Assembly (NCBI GenBank): GCA_020721065.1
Contig: DYNM01000028.1
Span: 1 to 33,434, forward strand
Origin: Thiocystis violascens
Lineage (GTDB): Bacteria > Pseudomonadota > Gammaproteobacteria > Chromatiales > Chromatiaceae
Direction of reading: 5' to 3'
Length of the DNA: 33,434 bases
In this document: positions 27,301 through 33,434 of the stretch, piece by piece
Numbering within the stretch: the stretch's first letter is position 1
How the letters are laid out: every line of letters begins with the position of its first letter
Notes under the pieces: generated by a model
Databases searched by the model: none
What the model saw: the letters and a program-made list of their open reading frames with translations, nothing else
What the model was told of the DNA's origin: nothing
Made by a program: the position numbers and the translations under genes

Positions 27301-28108
27301 ATTGTGCATTTTCTAATGCTGCTGAACCCGCCCGTATTGCAATCAAACCGCCGCCATCGCCGCTCGTTTCAATTCGCGCATTTTTCATTATCAATTGTCC
27401 GCTACCCGGCGGCGCTGAAGGTTTGTTAATTGCAACCGATTTACCGGTTTTACCAACAGCTTCAATACGAATTGTTCCGCCCGGCGCAGTTATTTTTGCT
27501 GGTTGATCAACGCTGCCGGTAATGGCGACATCGCCACCAGTGAGCGTCATTTGCTTGCCAGCTTTAACGCTCAATTGGCTGCCGTTCACGCTCAAAGTTG
27601 CCGGTTGCGGCGATAGAAAACCGAATGATTCGGGCGCAGCGACAGTCAGCGAACTGCCAGCCGAATCGCGGGCGCTGTAACGGCTGCCGTCGGAAAAACG
27701 CACCTCGTCGGCAGTGCTGAGATGCAGCGCGGCAGGCACGTCAACGCTGGCATTTGCGCCCATGACCACGCCGGACGGATTGATGAGATAGACATCAGCC
27801 TTGCCGACTTTGGAGCGTAACTGCCCGTCAATGTTGGAGATTTTGCCGCCAGTGACGCGGCTGATGACGTTTTGGATGTTATCGGGGCCGGTAAAAGTGG
27901 CGCTGCGCCCGGCTGGAATATCAAAGGTTTGGAAGCTGTGAAATAAATTGGTGCCGCGAGTGCTGCCGAGTTCTGCGCCGATTTGCATATCCGCGCCGGT
28001 GAGCGTTTGACGCGGCCCAACGGTGCCGTCGGTGGTGATTTGCGCGAGACAAATGGAAGTGCTCAATAACGCGACGCCGAATGAAAAATATGAGATCGCA
28101 GTGCGCAT
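24356..28108 (-). CDS. Two-partner secretion exoprotein (TpsA), filamentous-haemagglutinin type
   Basis: 1250 residues. A signal peptide (about 1-22, ending SICLA) is followed by the TPS secretion domain (about 23-260) with NLFHSFQTFDI, NVISRVTGG, VYLINPSGVVMGANA and LHLSTADEVRF. A parallel beta-helix comes next. From about residue 375 to 1040, ten units of roughly 60-75 residues repeat the pattern GNAGAINLTVDGLLEVxNGAxISSxTxAxGxAGxVTVQAG plus LRLD. The C-terminus has no membrane anchor or toxin module that I can identify, so it looks like a surface or released adhesin. It is the first gene of the tpsA-tpsB-CHAT operon and is divergent from the Ser/Thr kinase gene. Codon composition is G/C-rich at both ends and T/A-richer in the middle. 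Confidence 0.94.
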   Translation of the reverse strand: MRTAISYFSFGVALLSTSICLAQITTDGTVGPRQTLTGADMQIGAELGSTRGTNLFHSFQTFDIPAGRSATFTGPDNIQNVISRVTGGKISNIDGQLRSKVGKADVYLINPSGVVMGANASVDVPAALHLSTADEVRFSDGSRYSARDSAGSSLTVAAPESFGFLSPQPATLSVNGSQLSVKAGKQMTLTGGDVAITGSVDQPAKITAPGGTIRIEAVGKTGKSVAINKPSAPPGSGQLIMKNARIETSGDGGGLIAIRAGSAALENAQLITENQSKTNSIGGIDVAIAEALQLNQSWLFADTVAPGKGGSVKVRAGELRMNAALIFSDSYRHAALPSAAAIGNAGGVAVAVTGAVNLENNSLIQSVAWAEGNAGAINLTVDGLLALRQGAQISGSTWATGAAGTVTVQAGAMRLDNDGNAEQFTGIWSDANVGSTGNAGAINLTSAGLLEVVNGAVISSNTWAAGAAGMVTVQAGAVRVDGGLTGQVTEIASNVKSSSTGNAGAVNLSVDGLLEVLNGADISSRTSAGAAGAVTVRAGALRLDGGGLTEQVTGIDSTAYPNATGNAGAVTLTIDGLLEVRNGAVISSSTFAMGDAGMVTIQAGELRLDSQGFTNWFTGITSAAYQTGLSGNAGAIHLTVAGLLEMLNGAVISSDTFAMGNAGAVTIQAGALRLDDGGLVDQVTKIASDAKPNSTGHAGDVTLIIDGLLEILNGAQILSNTFATGHAGKIMVQANELHLDDGGFADQFTGIASNANENSSGHAGAITLTVADLLEIRNGAIISSDTWATGNAGSVTVQTGRLRLDGGLSAQFTAIASDANSGSTGNAGDLSLTVNGLLDIRNGAEISSSTSAIGNAGTMTVQAGEVFLDNAGIYSQANKHSSGNAGAVNLTVAGVLNLLNGAKVSTSTWGGGHAGNVFITANAAQFNGGGIIEPITTIYSDAYSTSTGNAGTVTLNIDGLLEVRNAAAISTNAWAVGDAGTVTVHAGDLLLEGTNSLISSRALESATGNVGNINVIANELTINNGAQISIAALQNLPDPSTARADGFIHVTANQLELDNSFITSESSSNVPASAIQIDGGYLWMRNSQITTSANTSNGGDIRLNPQYLILEGGFIQANTGGTGAKGGDIRINSLTLMTSYHQLDIGQLERQIFIPNRERNIIQAAAPGGEQGNINILALNLDISASIALPAAPFGDLDDLFADICQTLNGPLASSLIDRGNGGVPADPSAPVAVSLGGARLDRILNQTTE
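24640..26995 (-). repeat. Ten-unit internal repeat array of tpsA
   Basis: The coding DNA repeats with a period near 220 bases. Each unit encodes a GNAGAxxLTxDGLLExxNGAxIS core followed by AGxVTVQAG and LRLD. Units 2-8 are the most alike; units 9-10 have drifted (VLNLLNGAKVSTST; LLEVRNAAAISTNA). One unit, LLEVLNGADISSRTSAG, is shortened in the AxGxAG turn. Such arrays lengthen or shorten by recombination. The outer boundaries given are approximate. Confidence 0.8.
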
Positions 28109-28183
28109 TGGTTTGTTTCCACAGCTAAAGATCAGTGCGGTTGATCTTGGGCGCTGCTGCTAAAACCGGTCAAGGATCGGATT
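28109..28183. promoter_or_regulatory. Divergent tpsA / Ser-Thr kinase control region with a perfect dyad
   Basis: Only 75 bases separate the two start codons, so the promoters must overlap or lie back to back. At 28128-28148 a perfect 7-base dyad, AAGATCA-N7-TGATCTT, occupies the centre. It could be an operator acting on both genes. A TTGACC on the minus strand near 28167-28172 is a possible tpsA -35, but no good -10 follows at the right distance. Confidence 0.45.
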
Positions 28184-30163
28184 ATGATTGCTGCCAACAA
28201 ATCAATTGCTGGTTTAGCGAGGATTGCGATGGACGACAGCATTCATCCTTTATCACCGGGCACGCGGGTACACGAGTTTGTGATTCGATATGTGCTCGGT
28301 TCGGGCGGCGCTGGCATCGTGTATGCCGCTGACCACGAAATTCTCCGTGAAACCTTTGTGATTAAAGAGTTTCTGCCGCAAAACTTGGCATTTCGCGTTG
28401 TCGGCAACCGCGTGGCGGCACTGCCCAACAAGGCGGATATTTATGACAAATTGCGCCACAAGTTTTTAGAAGAGGGACAAACGCTCATCCGTTTGGCGCG
28501 TCCCCATCCGCATCCCAATCTTGTGCAAGTCACTGATGCGTTTCGAGAAAACGACACCGTTTATTTGTGTATGCGGTTTGAGCACGGCAAACCACTCGAT
28601 GACATTCTCGAAGTGCGCGGCACGTTGACCGAGCGGGAATTGAGAGCGTGGCTGATGCCGCTGCTGGATGGTTTGGCTCATGCGCACGCTTGCGGCGTGT
28701 GGCACCGCGACATCAAACCCGCCAACATTTTTATTCGTGAGGACAATTCGCCGCTGTTGATTGATTTTGGCGCGGCGCATCGAGAACGCCCCGACAGCGT
28801 GACCAGCGTCATTGCCCAATACACGCCCAGTTATGCCGCGCCAGAGCAAATGTTCGGCAGCGTGCAAGGGCCTTGGACCGACATTTATTCAATGGCGGCG
28901 ACCTGTTTTGCGGTGATGGCGGGGTTTCCGCCGCCGCAACGTTTGGAACCCGGTTGGCAATTGCAATACCACCATTACAGCCAAGGGTTTTTGCGGGCGC
29001 TGGAGGCGGGTTTGCAATTCGATCCGAAACTGCGCCCACAAAGCGTCGCAGAATGGTTGCGACAATTTGACGCCGCACCGCTGACGAATGCAGCAACGGT
29101 GATTACCGTCGTTGAAATGAGCAATGACGCGCCGACGCAGATTGAAATGGGCAGCGAAGCAAAAACCATCGTTGAATCCGTTGTGACCAGCGCCGCTGCG
29201 CCCGCACCCAGCGCCACCGCTGCCACGCTGATTGAACCGCTTGCCGTTGAACCATCAAGCACTGAACCGCTTGTCGCACCGTCGTCATCGCGGCGCTGGC
29301 TGGTGTTGACCGGCGGACTGCTGGGGCTGAGTGTGTTGGGCGGAGTTGGCGCGTATCAATGGTTTGAAATCAATCGCTTACAAGAACTATCGGTGGTCAG
29401 CGCCGCGCTCTCGCCAGTCGCGCCAGCGCCAGAACCTGCGCCGCTGCCAATTCCGCCGCCACCTGCGCCAGTCGCGCCGACGCTGGCTGAACAGTTGCAA
29501 CTTGCTGATTTTGAATGTGCAACGGTTGCAGTGACGCAAACGCCGGAGCATGGCATCACCGTGACGGGCTATTTGCGCGACCGTGAGCAACTGGCGGCGC
29601 TACAAGAACGGATGCGCGTGATTGCGCCACAAATGGCAGTTGCTGCGGATAATGTTGCCTTTGCTGCGCCCTTTTGCGATCTCATTGATACAATGAATGC
29701 AACCAATTCGCCCAGCGAACACCAGCTTAATATGCCGCTGATCTCATTTAATCATGCAGATGGGCTGTATCACGAAAAGGATTATTTAGTGCTCACTGTA
29801 GACAATACGGGACAAGCTGGCGGTTATTTGTATTTAGATTTTGTTGATAGCAATCGGGAAACGGTGCATTTATTTCCAACGGTTGCAACGCCGGATCATT
29901 TCATTGCCGCAAATACGCAATTAACGATTGGTGCGCGGAATAAAGCCGAATGTCAGCGGCAGCCAGATGCGTGTTTTATGGTGTCGCGTCCGCATGGCAA
30001 TAATCTGATTATTGCTACTTGGAGCGAAACGCCACTGTTTCCGCGTTGGCGCACTCCGCAATCTGAACCCATCACGGTGTATTTACCTGCTCTCACTGCT
30101 GCCATTCGCAATAATTCTGCGCAGCACGCGGTCAGTTATTCCTTTTTCACGACTGCAAAATAA
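28184..30163 (+). CDS. Transmembrane Ser/Thr protein kinase with C-terminal DUF4384-like domain
   Basis: 659 residues. The kinase domain (about 30-297) has a glycine loop GSGGAG (39-44), VIKEF with Lys61, HRDIKPANIF (Asp176, Asn181), IDFG (Asp194) and AAPEQ (219-222), so it should be active. A low-complexity P/A/T/E linker leads to one membrane helix (about 371-394, WLVLTGGLLGLSVLGGVGA) and a proline-rich stretch. A periplasmic region follows whose HEKDYLVLTVDNTGQAGGYLYLDF and VHLFPT segments resemble DUF4384. Two starts have ribosome sites: ATG 28184 (AAGGA, seven bases) and ATG 28229 (GAGG, six bases). The first is listed. It is divergent from tpsA and upstream of murF; targets are unknown. 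Base composition becomes T/A-richer after about 29650. Confidence 0.92.
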   Translation: MIAANKSIAGLARIAMDDSIHPLSPGTRVHEFVIRYVLGSGGAGIVYAADHEILRETFVIKEFLPQNLAFRVVGNRVAALPNKADIYDKLRHKFLEEGQTLIRLARPHPHPNLVQVTDAFRENDTVYLCMRFEHGKPLDDILEVRGTLTERELRAWLMPLLDGLAHAHACGVWHRDIKPANIFIREDNSPLLIDFGAAHRERPDSVTSVIAQYTPSYAAPEQMFGSVQGPWTDIYSMAATCFAVMAGFPPPQRLEPGWQLQYHHYSQGFLRALEAGLQFDPKLRPQSVAEWLRQFDAAPLTNAATVITVVEMSNDAPTQIEMGSEAKTIVESVVTSAAAPAPSATAATLIEPLAVEPSSTEPLVAPSSSRRWLVLTGGLLGLSVLGGVGAYQWFEINRLQELSVVSAALSPVAPAPEPAPLPIPPPPAPVAPTLAEQLQLADFECATVAVTQTPEHGITVTGYLRDREQLAALQERMRVIAPQMAVAADNVAFAAPFCDLIDTMNATNSPSEHQLNMPLISFNHADGLYHEKDYLVLTVDNTGQAGGYLYLDFVDSNRETVHLFPTVATPDHFIAANTQLTIGARNKAECQRQPDACFMVSRPHGNNLIIATWSETPLFPRWRTPQSEPITVYLPALTAAIRNNSAQHAVSYSFFTTAK

Positions 30164-30227
30164 CGCGATGGCGTTAATCTAGCCATTAAAAATCCCGGCT
30201 AAACGTGATTTCAACTCTTTTTAATTT

Positions 30228-30250
30228 CCCTTTTTCAAAAAGGGGCTTTT
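30228..30250. repeat. Degenerate C/G-tract palindrome at the 5' edge of murF
   Basis: CCCTTTTTCAAAAAGGG is a perfect 8-base-arm palindrome around one C. With the trailing GCTTTT it resembles the CHAT-gene unit CCCCCCTTTTTCAAAGGGGGGCTTTT with shorter C/G tracts. It lies 15-37 bases before the chosen murF ATG. It also lies in frame with murF (reading FPFSKRGF) should a GTG at 30205 be used. Confidence 0.65.
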
Positions 30251-30264
30251 TGGATGAACTGTTA

Positions 30265-31635
30265 ATGCGCAAGTTTTCAACTCTGTGGAGTTTAAGCGAA
30301 GCCATTGCCGCTGCTGGTGGCGATTTACACGGCGCAGATTGCGCATTGACCAGCGTCGGCACTGATTCCCGCGTGGATTGCAGCGGGCAATTATTCATCG
30401 CGCTGCGCGGTGAGCATTTTGATGGTCACGATCACGTTGCTGCTGCGCAAGCTGCTGGCGCAGTGGCGGCGCTGGTCGATCATCCACTGCCGCTAGAGCT
30501 GCCGCAGTGGGTGGTGGACGACACGCGGCTGGGTTTAGGGCGATTGGCGGCAGCGTGGCGGCAGCGTGTCGCGGGGCGCGTGATTGCGCTGACTGGCAGC
30601 AATGGCAAGACCACCGTCAAAGACATGCTGGCGGCGATTTTGGCGCAGGTCGGGACGGTGCGAGCGACGCGGGGCAATCTCAACAATGACATTGGGATGC
30701 CGCTGACGCTGCTGGCGGTGCGGGATGAGGAGTTTGTGGTGCTCGAAATGGGCGCAAATCATCCCGGCGAAATCGCCTATTTGAGCGCCATCGCGCAGCC
30801 GGAGCTGGCGCTGATTACCAACGTCGGTCATGCGCATTTGGAGGGTTTTGGCTCGCTGGATGGCGTGGCGGCAGCGAAAGGTGAAATTGCTGGCGGCCTG
30901 ACGGCAGACGGCGTGTTGGTGGTGGACGGCGCGTCGCCATATCTTGAGTTGTGGCGCGAGTTGGCGGCGGGACGGCAGGTGTTGACGTTTCAGCACTCAG
31001 CAGAGTCAGCACCGCTAACGCTTTGGAATGAAACGGGATTTTGTACGGAATGGATCGCACCGCTGGTGGGTGAACCGCTGCGGTTGACGCTACATCTCGC
31101 CGGTGCGCATAACCTGCACAACGCGCTGGCAGCCGCAACTGTGGCGCGGGCGCTGGGCATTGCGGATGCGGCGATTCAAGCAGGATTGGCGAGCGTACGA
31201 CCGGTAGCGGGGCGCTTGTGTCCGCGCTGGGGCGTCGCGCCCAATGGTGAACGCTTCGGCATCATTGACGACACTTACAATGCCAATCCCGACTCTCTCG
31301 CAGCGGCGCTGGAGTTATTGGCGCAACTGGACGGACGGCGCTGGCTGATTTGCGGCGATTTAGCGGAATTAGGCGCAGATACCGCCCGTTTACACGCCGA
31401 AGTCGGCAATAAAGCGCGAGCAGTTGGCATTGAACGGCTCGTGACGGTCGGAACGTTGAGTGCTCACGCCAGCGCCGCGTTTGGTGACGACGCTCGGCAT
31501 TTTGTCGATCAACAACAATTGCTTGCGTGGTTAATGCCGCAGCTCAACGCGACAGATCGGGTTTTAGTGAAGGGTTCGCGCTCGGCGCGGATGGAACGGA
31601 TTGTTAACGCGCTATGCGCAGAAGTTGGGGTTTAA
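30265..31635 (+). CDS. murF: UDP-N-acetylmuramoyl-tripeptide--D-alanyl-D-alanine ligase
   Basis: Adds D-Ala-D-Ala to UDP-MurNAc-tripeptide, the last cytosolic step of the peptidoglycan precursor. 456 residues from ATG 30265 ([19 protein letters not shown]). The N-terminal Mur domain has [26 protein letters not shown]. The ATPase P-loop is [11 protein letters not shown], followed by [23 protein letters not shown] and [12 protein letters not shown]. The C-terminal domain has [16 protein letters not shown]. An upstream in-frame GTG at 30205 would add 20 residues encoded partly by a palindromic repeat; the ATG fits the family start better, though its ribosome site is weak. murE, its usual upstream neighbour, is absent. 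Confidence 0.95.
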   Translation: MRKFSTLWSLSEAIAAAGGDLHGADCALTSVGTDSRVDCSGQLFIALRGEHFDGHDHVAAAQAAGAVAALVDHPLPLELPQWVVDDTRLGLGRLAAAWRQRVAGRVIALTGSNGKTTVKDMLAAILAQVGTVRATRGNLNNDIGMPLTLLAVRDEEFVVLEMGANHPGEIAYLSAIAQPELALITNVGHAHLEGFGSLDGVAAAKGEIAGGLTADGVLVVDGASPYLELWRELAAGRQVLTFQHSAESAPLTLWNETGFCTEWIAPLVGEPLRLTLHLAGAHNLHNALAAATVARALGIADAAIQAGLASVRPVAGRLCPRWGVAPNGERFGIIDDTYNANPDSLAAALELLAQLDGRRWLICGDLAELGADTARLHAEVGNKARAVGIERLVTVGTLSAHASAAFGDDARHFVDQQQLLAWLMPQLNATDRVLVKGSRSARMERIVNALCAEVGV

Positions 31636-31637
31636 GC

Positions 31638-32720
31638 ATGTTGCTGTATTTAACCAGTTGGTTGGCCGATTTTTATAGTGGCTTTAACGTATTTCGTTAT
31701 CTAACGCTGCGCGGAATTTTAGGCGTGATGACGGCGCTGTTAATTGCGCTGATAGTGGGACGTCCCATGATTCGTTATTTGCGTAACTTTAATATCGGGC
31801 AAATGGTGCGCGATGACGGTCCGCAAAGTCACTTATCCAAATCGGGCACGCCGACAATGGGCGGCGCGTTAATTCTGGTCGCCGTCGCAATTAGTACTTT
31901 ATTGTGGTCAGATTTAAGCAATCGTTATGTGTGGATTGTGTTATTGACCACGCTGGCATTTGGCGCAATTGGCTGGGTGGATGATTATAAAAAGTTAGTG
32001 GAACGCGATCCGCGTGGTTTAATTGCCCGTTGGAAATACTTTTGGCAAACGCTGGCTGGATTTGCTGCTGCGCTTGCGTTGTATGCCACCGCGCAAACGC
32101 CAGCGGAAACGGCGCTGTTAATTCCGTATGCAAAAAATCTGACGGTGCAATTGGGACCTTGGTTTATTTTGCTGACTTATTTTGTGATCGTCGGTTCCAG
32201 CAACGCAGTGAATCTCACTGATGGTTTAGATGGGCTGGCAATTATGCCGACAGTATTGGTGGCGGGAGCGTTAGCGATTTTGGTTTATGCGACTGGTCAC
32301 GGACAAATTGCCAATTATTTATTGATTCCGCATTTGCCCGAAGTCGGTGAATTGATCGTGTTTTGTGCGGCATTAGTCGGCGCAGGCTTGGGCTTTTTAT
32401 GGTTTAACGCTTATCCAGCGCAAGTATTTATGGGCGATGTTGGCGCATTGGCATTGGGCGCGGCGTTAGGCGTGGTGGCAGTTGCAGTGCGGCAAGAATT
32501 GGTGCTGTTTGTGATGGGCGGCGTATTTGTGATGGAGACCGTTTCCGTAATCATGCAGGTGATTTCATTCAAATTAACCGGCAAACGCATTTTTCGGATG
32601 GCACCGCTGCATCATCATTTTGAATTGAAAGGTTGGCCAGAGCCACGAGTGATTGTGCGGTTTTGGATTATCACGGTGGTATTGGTGTTAATTGGGCTGG
32701 CGAGTTTGAAAATCAGATGA
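31638..32720 (+). CDS. mraY: Phospho-N-acetylmuramoyl-pentapeptide transferase
   Basis: Inner-membrane enzyme that moves phospho-MurNAc-pentapeptide onto undecaprenyl phosphate to make lipid I. 360 residues, as in E. coli, with about ten membrane helices. Motifs: [12 protein letters not shown] near the start, [29 protein letters not shown] with the catalytic aspartates, [35 protein letters not shown] and [22 protein letters not shown]. The ATG at 31638 has GGGG seven bases upstream and matches the family start. The stop overlaps the murD start (ATGA). Confidence 0.97.
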   Translation: MLLYLTSWLADFYSGFNVFRYLTLRGILGVMTALLIALIVGRPMIRYLRNFNIGQMVRDDGPQSHLSKSGTPTMGGALILVAVAISTLLWSDLSNRYVWIVLLTTLAFGAIGWVDDYKKLVERDPRGLIARWKYFWQTLAGFAAALALYATAQTPAETALLIPYAKNLTVQLGPWFILLTYFVIVGSSNAVNLTDGLDGLAIMPTVLVAGALAILVYATGHGQIANYLLIPHLPEVGELIVFCAALVGAGLGFLWFNAYPAQVFMGDVGALALGAALGVVAVAVRQELVLFVMGGVFVMETVSVIMQVISFKLTGKRIFRMAPLHHHFELKGWPEPRVIVRFWIITVVLVLIGLASLKIR

Positions 32721-33434
32721 ATAACTTGATTGACGCAATTGAAAATCCCCCCCGCCCCCCTTTTCCAAAGGGGGGAGAATTCACGTTAATTGTCGGTTTA
32801 GGCAAAACTGGATTGTCATGTGCGCGATATTTAGCGCGGCATTCAAATCACGGAATTTTAGCCGTGACTGATTCGCGTCCGAATCCGCCGGGTTTAGATG
32901 TGCTGCGCGATGAATTGCCGGAGTTAAAAATCGCCGTTGGTGGTTTTGATTCGGCGCTGTTTGCAGCAGCAACGCGCTTAATTGTTAGTCCCGGCGTGCC
33001 GATTAGCGAGCCATTGATTCAGCAGGCGCTGGCGCGAGGCGCGACGGTGCTGGGCGATGTGGAATTGTTTCTTCAAATTGCGACTGCGCCGATTTGCGCG
33101 ATCACCGGCAGCAACGGCAAAAGTACGGTCACGACGTTGGTGGGTTTGATGGCGGAGGCGGTTGGGCTGCGCGTGGCGGTCGGCGGCAATCTCGGCGAGC
33201 CAGTGTTGGAGCTGCTCGCGCCCGATGTTGATTTATATGTGCTTGAATTATCGAGCTTTCAATTGGAAACCACGCCCAGCTTGTGCGCGGAGGCGGCGGT
33301 GGTGCTCAACATCGCGGCCGATCATCTGGATCGGTATCCCGATTTGGCGGCGTATGCGGCGACCAAGGCGCAGATTTATCGCAATGCGCGAGTGGCGGTG
33401 GTGAATCGGGATGATCCGGCGGTGGTGGCGATGC
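32717..33434 (+). CDS. murD: UDP-N-acetylmuramoylalanine--D-glutamate ligase, N-terminal part; runs off the window
   Basis: Adds D-glutamate to UDP-MurNAc-L-Ala. About 239 residues are present. The ATG at 32717 overlaps the mraY stop. The first residues, [20 protein letters not shown], contain a segment encoded by a palindromic repeat just before the Rossmann-like start [19 protein letters not shown], which is where normal MurD sequences begin. The ATPase P-loop [23 protein letters not shown] and the [22 protein letters not shown] segment are intact. With the frame unbroken and motifs conserved, the gene looks functional despite the insertion. An alternative start inside or after the repeat would need a non-ATG codon such as the TTA-flanked ATT, which is unlikely. 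Confidence 0.93.
   Translation, partial: MNNLIDAIENPPRPPFPKGGEFTLIVGLGKTGLSCARYLARHSNHGILAVTDSRPNPPGLDVLRDELPELKIAVGGFDSALFAAATRLIVSPGVPISEPLIQQALARGATVLGDVELFLQIATAPICAITGSNGKSTVTTLVGLMAEAVGLRVAVGGNLGEPVLELLAPDVDLYVLELSSFQLETTPSLCAEAAVVLNIAADHLDRYPDLAAYAATKAQIYRNARVAVVNRDDPAVVAM
32743..32777. repeat. C/G-tract palindromic repeat inside the 5' end of murD
   Basis: AAATCCCCCCCGCCCCCC, then TTTTCCAAAGGGGGGAGAA. This is the same sequence as the CHAT-gene unit at 22424-22462 read on its coding strand, except for one C fewer in the second C-run. It is in frame in murD (encoding [12 protein letters not shown]), but in a different frame from that used in the CHAT gene (KSPPPPLFQRGEK). Confidence 0.93.

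Noticed and set aside
30161..30177. TAACGC-GATG-GCGTTA hairpin after the kinase gene as a terminator
   Set aside because: The stem is only six bases and is followed by ATCTAGCC rather than a T-run; it is too weak to call.

Overview
The window reads as chromosomal DNA of a gammaproteobacterium. The evidence is gene order and content: aroK-aroB, amgK divergent from lptD-surA-pdxA, a DUF1841 gene, bacterial GlnRS, trmO, and a division/cell-wall (dcw) cluster with rsmH-ftsL-ftsI and murF-mraY-murD. I cannot name the genus. Lineages such as Thiotrichales or Competibacteraceae would fit the mix of two-partner-secretion adhesins, CHAT proteins, Ser/Thr kinases, heptamer tandem repeats and G/C-tract palindromes, but that is inference.

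Layout. 1-722 (-) is the N-terminal part of an AsmA-superfamily (YhdP-like) envelope protein. 1003-3106 (+) holds aroK, aroB and a small unknown gene, ending in a bidirectional terminator shared with the convergent sugar kinase gene amgK (3139-4125, -). 4256-9160 (+) is lptD-surA-pdxA, with surA overlapping lptD and pdxA overlapping surA. DUF1841, glnS and trmO follow on the same strand up to 12138. Two accessory genes lie on the minus strand at 12128-16196: a membrane-anchored coiled-coil protein, and an 850-residue FG-GAP/RTX protein that looks like a type I secretion substrate. The dcw cluster starts at 16458 with rsmH (no mraZ before it), ftsL, ftsI and an OmpA-domain gene coupled to ftsI. 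It is then interrupted where murE normally lies. The intervening block has a minus-strand tpsA-tpsB-CHAT operon (28108 down to 20243) and a divergent Ser/Thr kinase gene (28184-30163, +). The cluster resumes with murF, mraY and a truncated murD at the window end.

How it fits together. Most of the window serves the cell envelope: LPS export (LptD), outer-membrane protein folding (SurA), peptidoglycan synthesis (FtsI, MurF, MraY, MurD), amino-sugar phosphorylation (AmgK), peptidoglycan anchoring (OmpA-like protein) and surface or secreted proteins (TpsA/TpsB, RTX). The block most worth attention is the ftsI-murF interval: a two-partner secretion pair in one operon with an exported TPR-CHAT putative protease, next to a transmembrane Ser/Thr kinase whose start region shares a short intergenic space and a perfect dyad with tpsA. 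The second notable signal is a palindromic C/G-tract repeat. It is inserted in frame in the CHAT gene and in the 5' end of murD, in two different reading frames, and a degenerate copy lies at the 5' edge of murF. No rRNA, tRNA, CRISPR array, transposase or integrase was seen.
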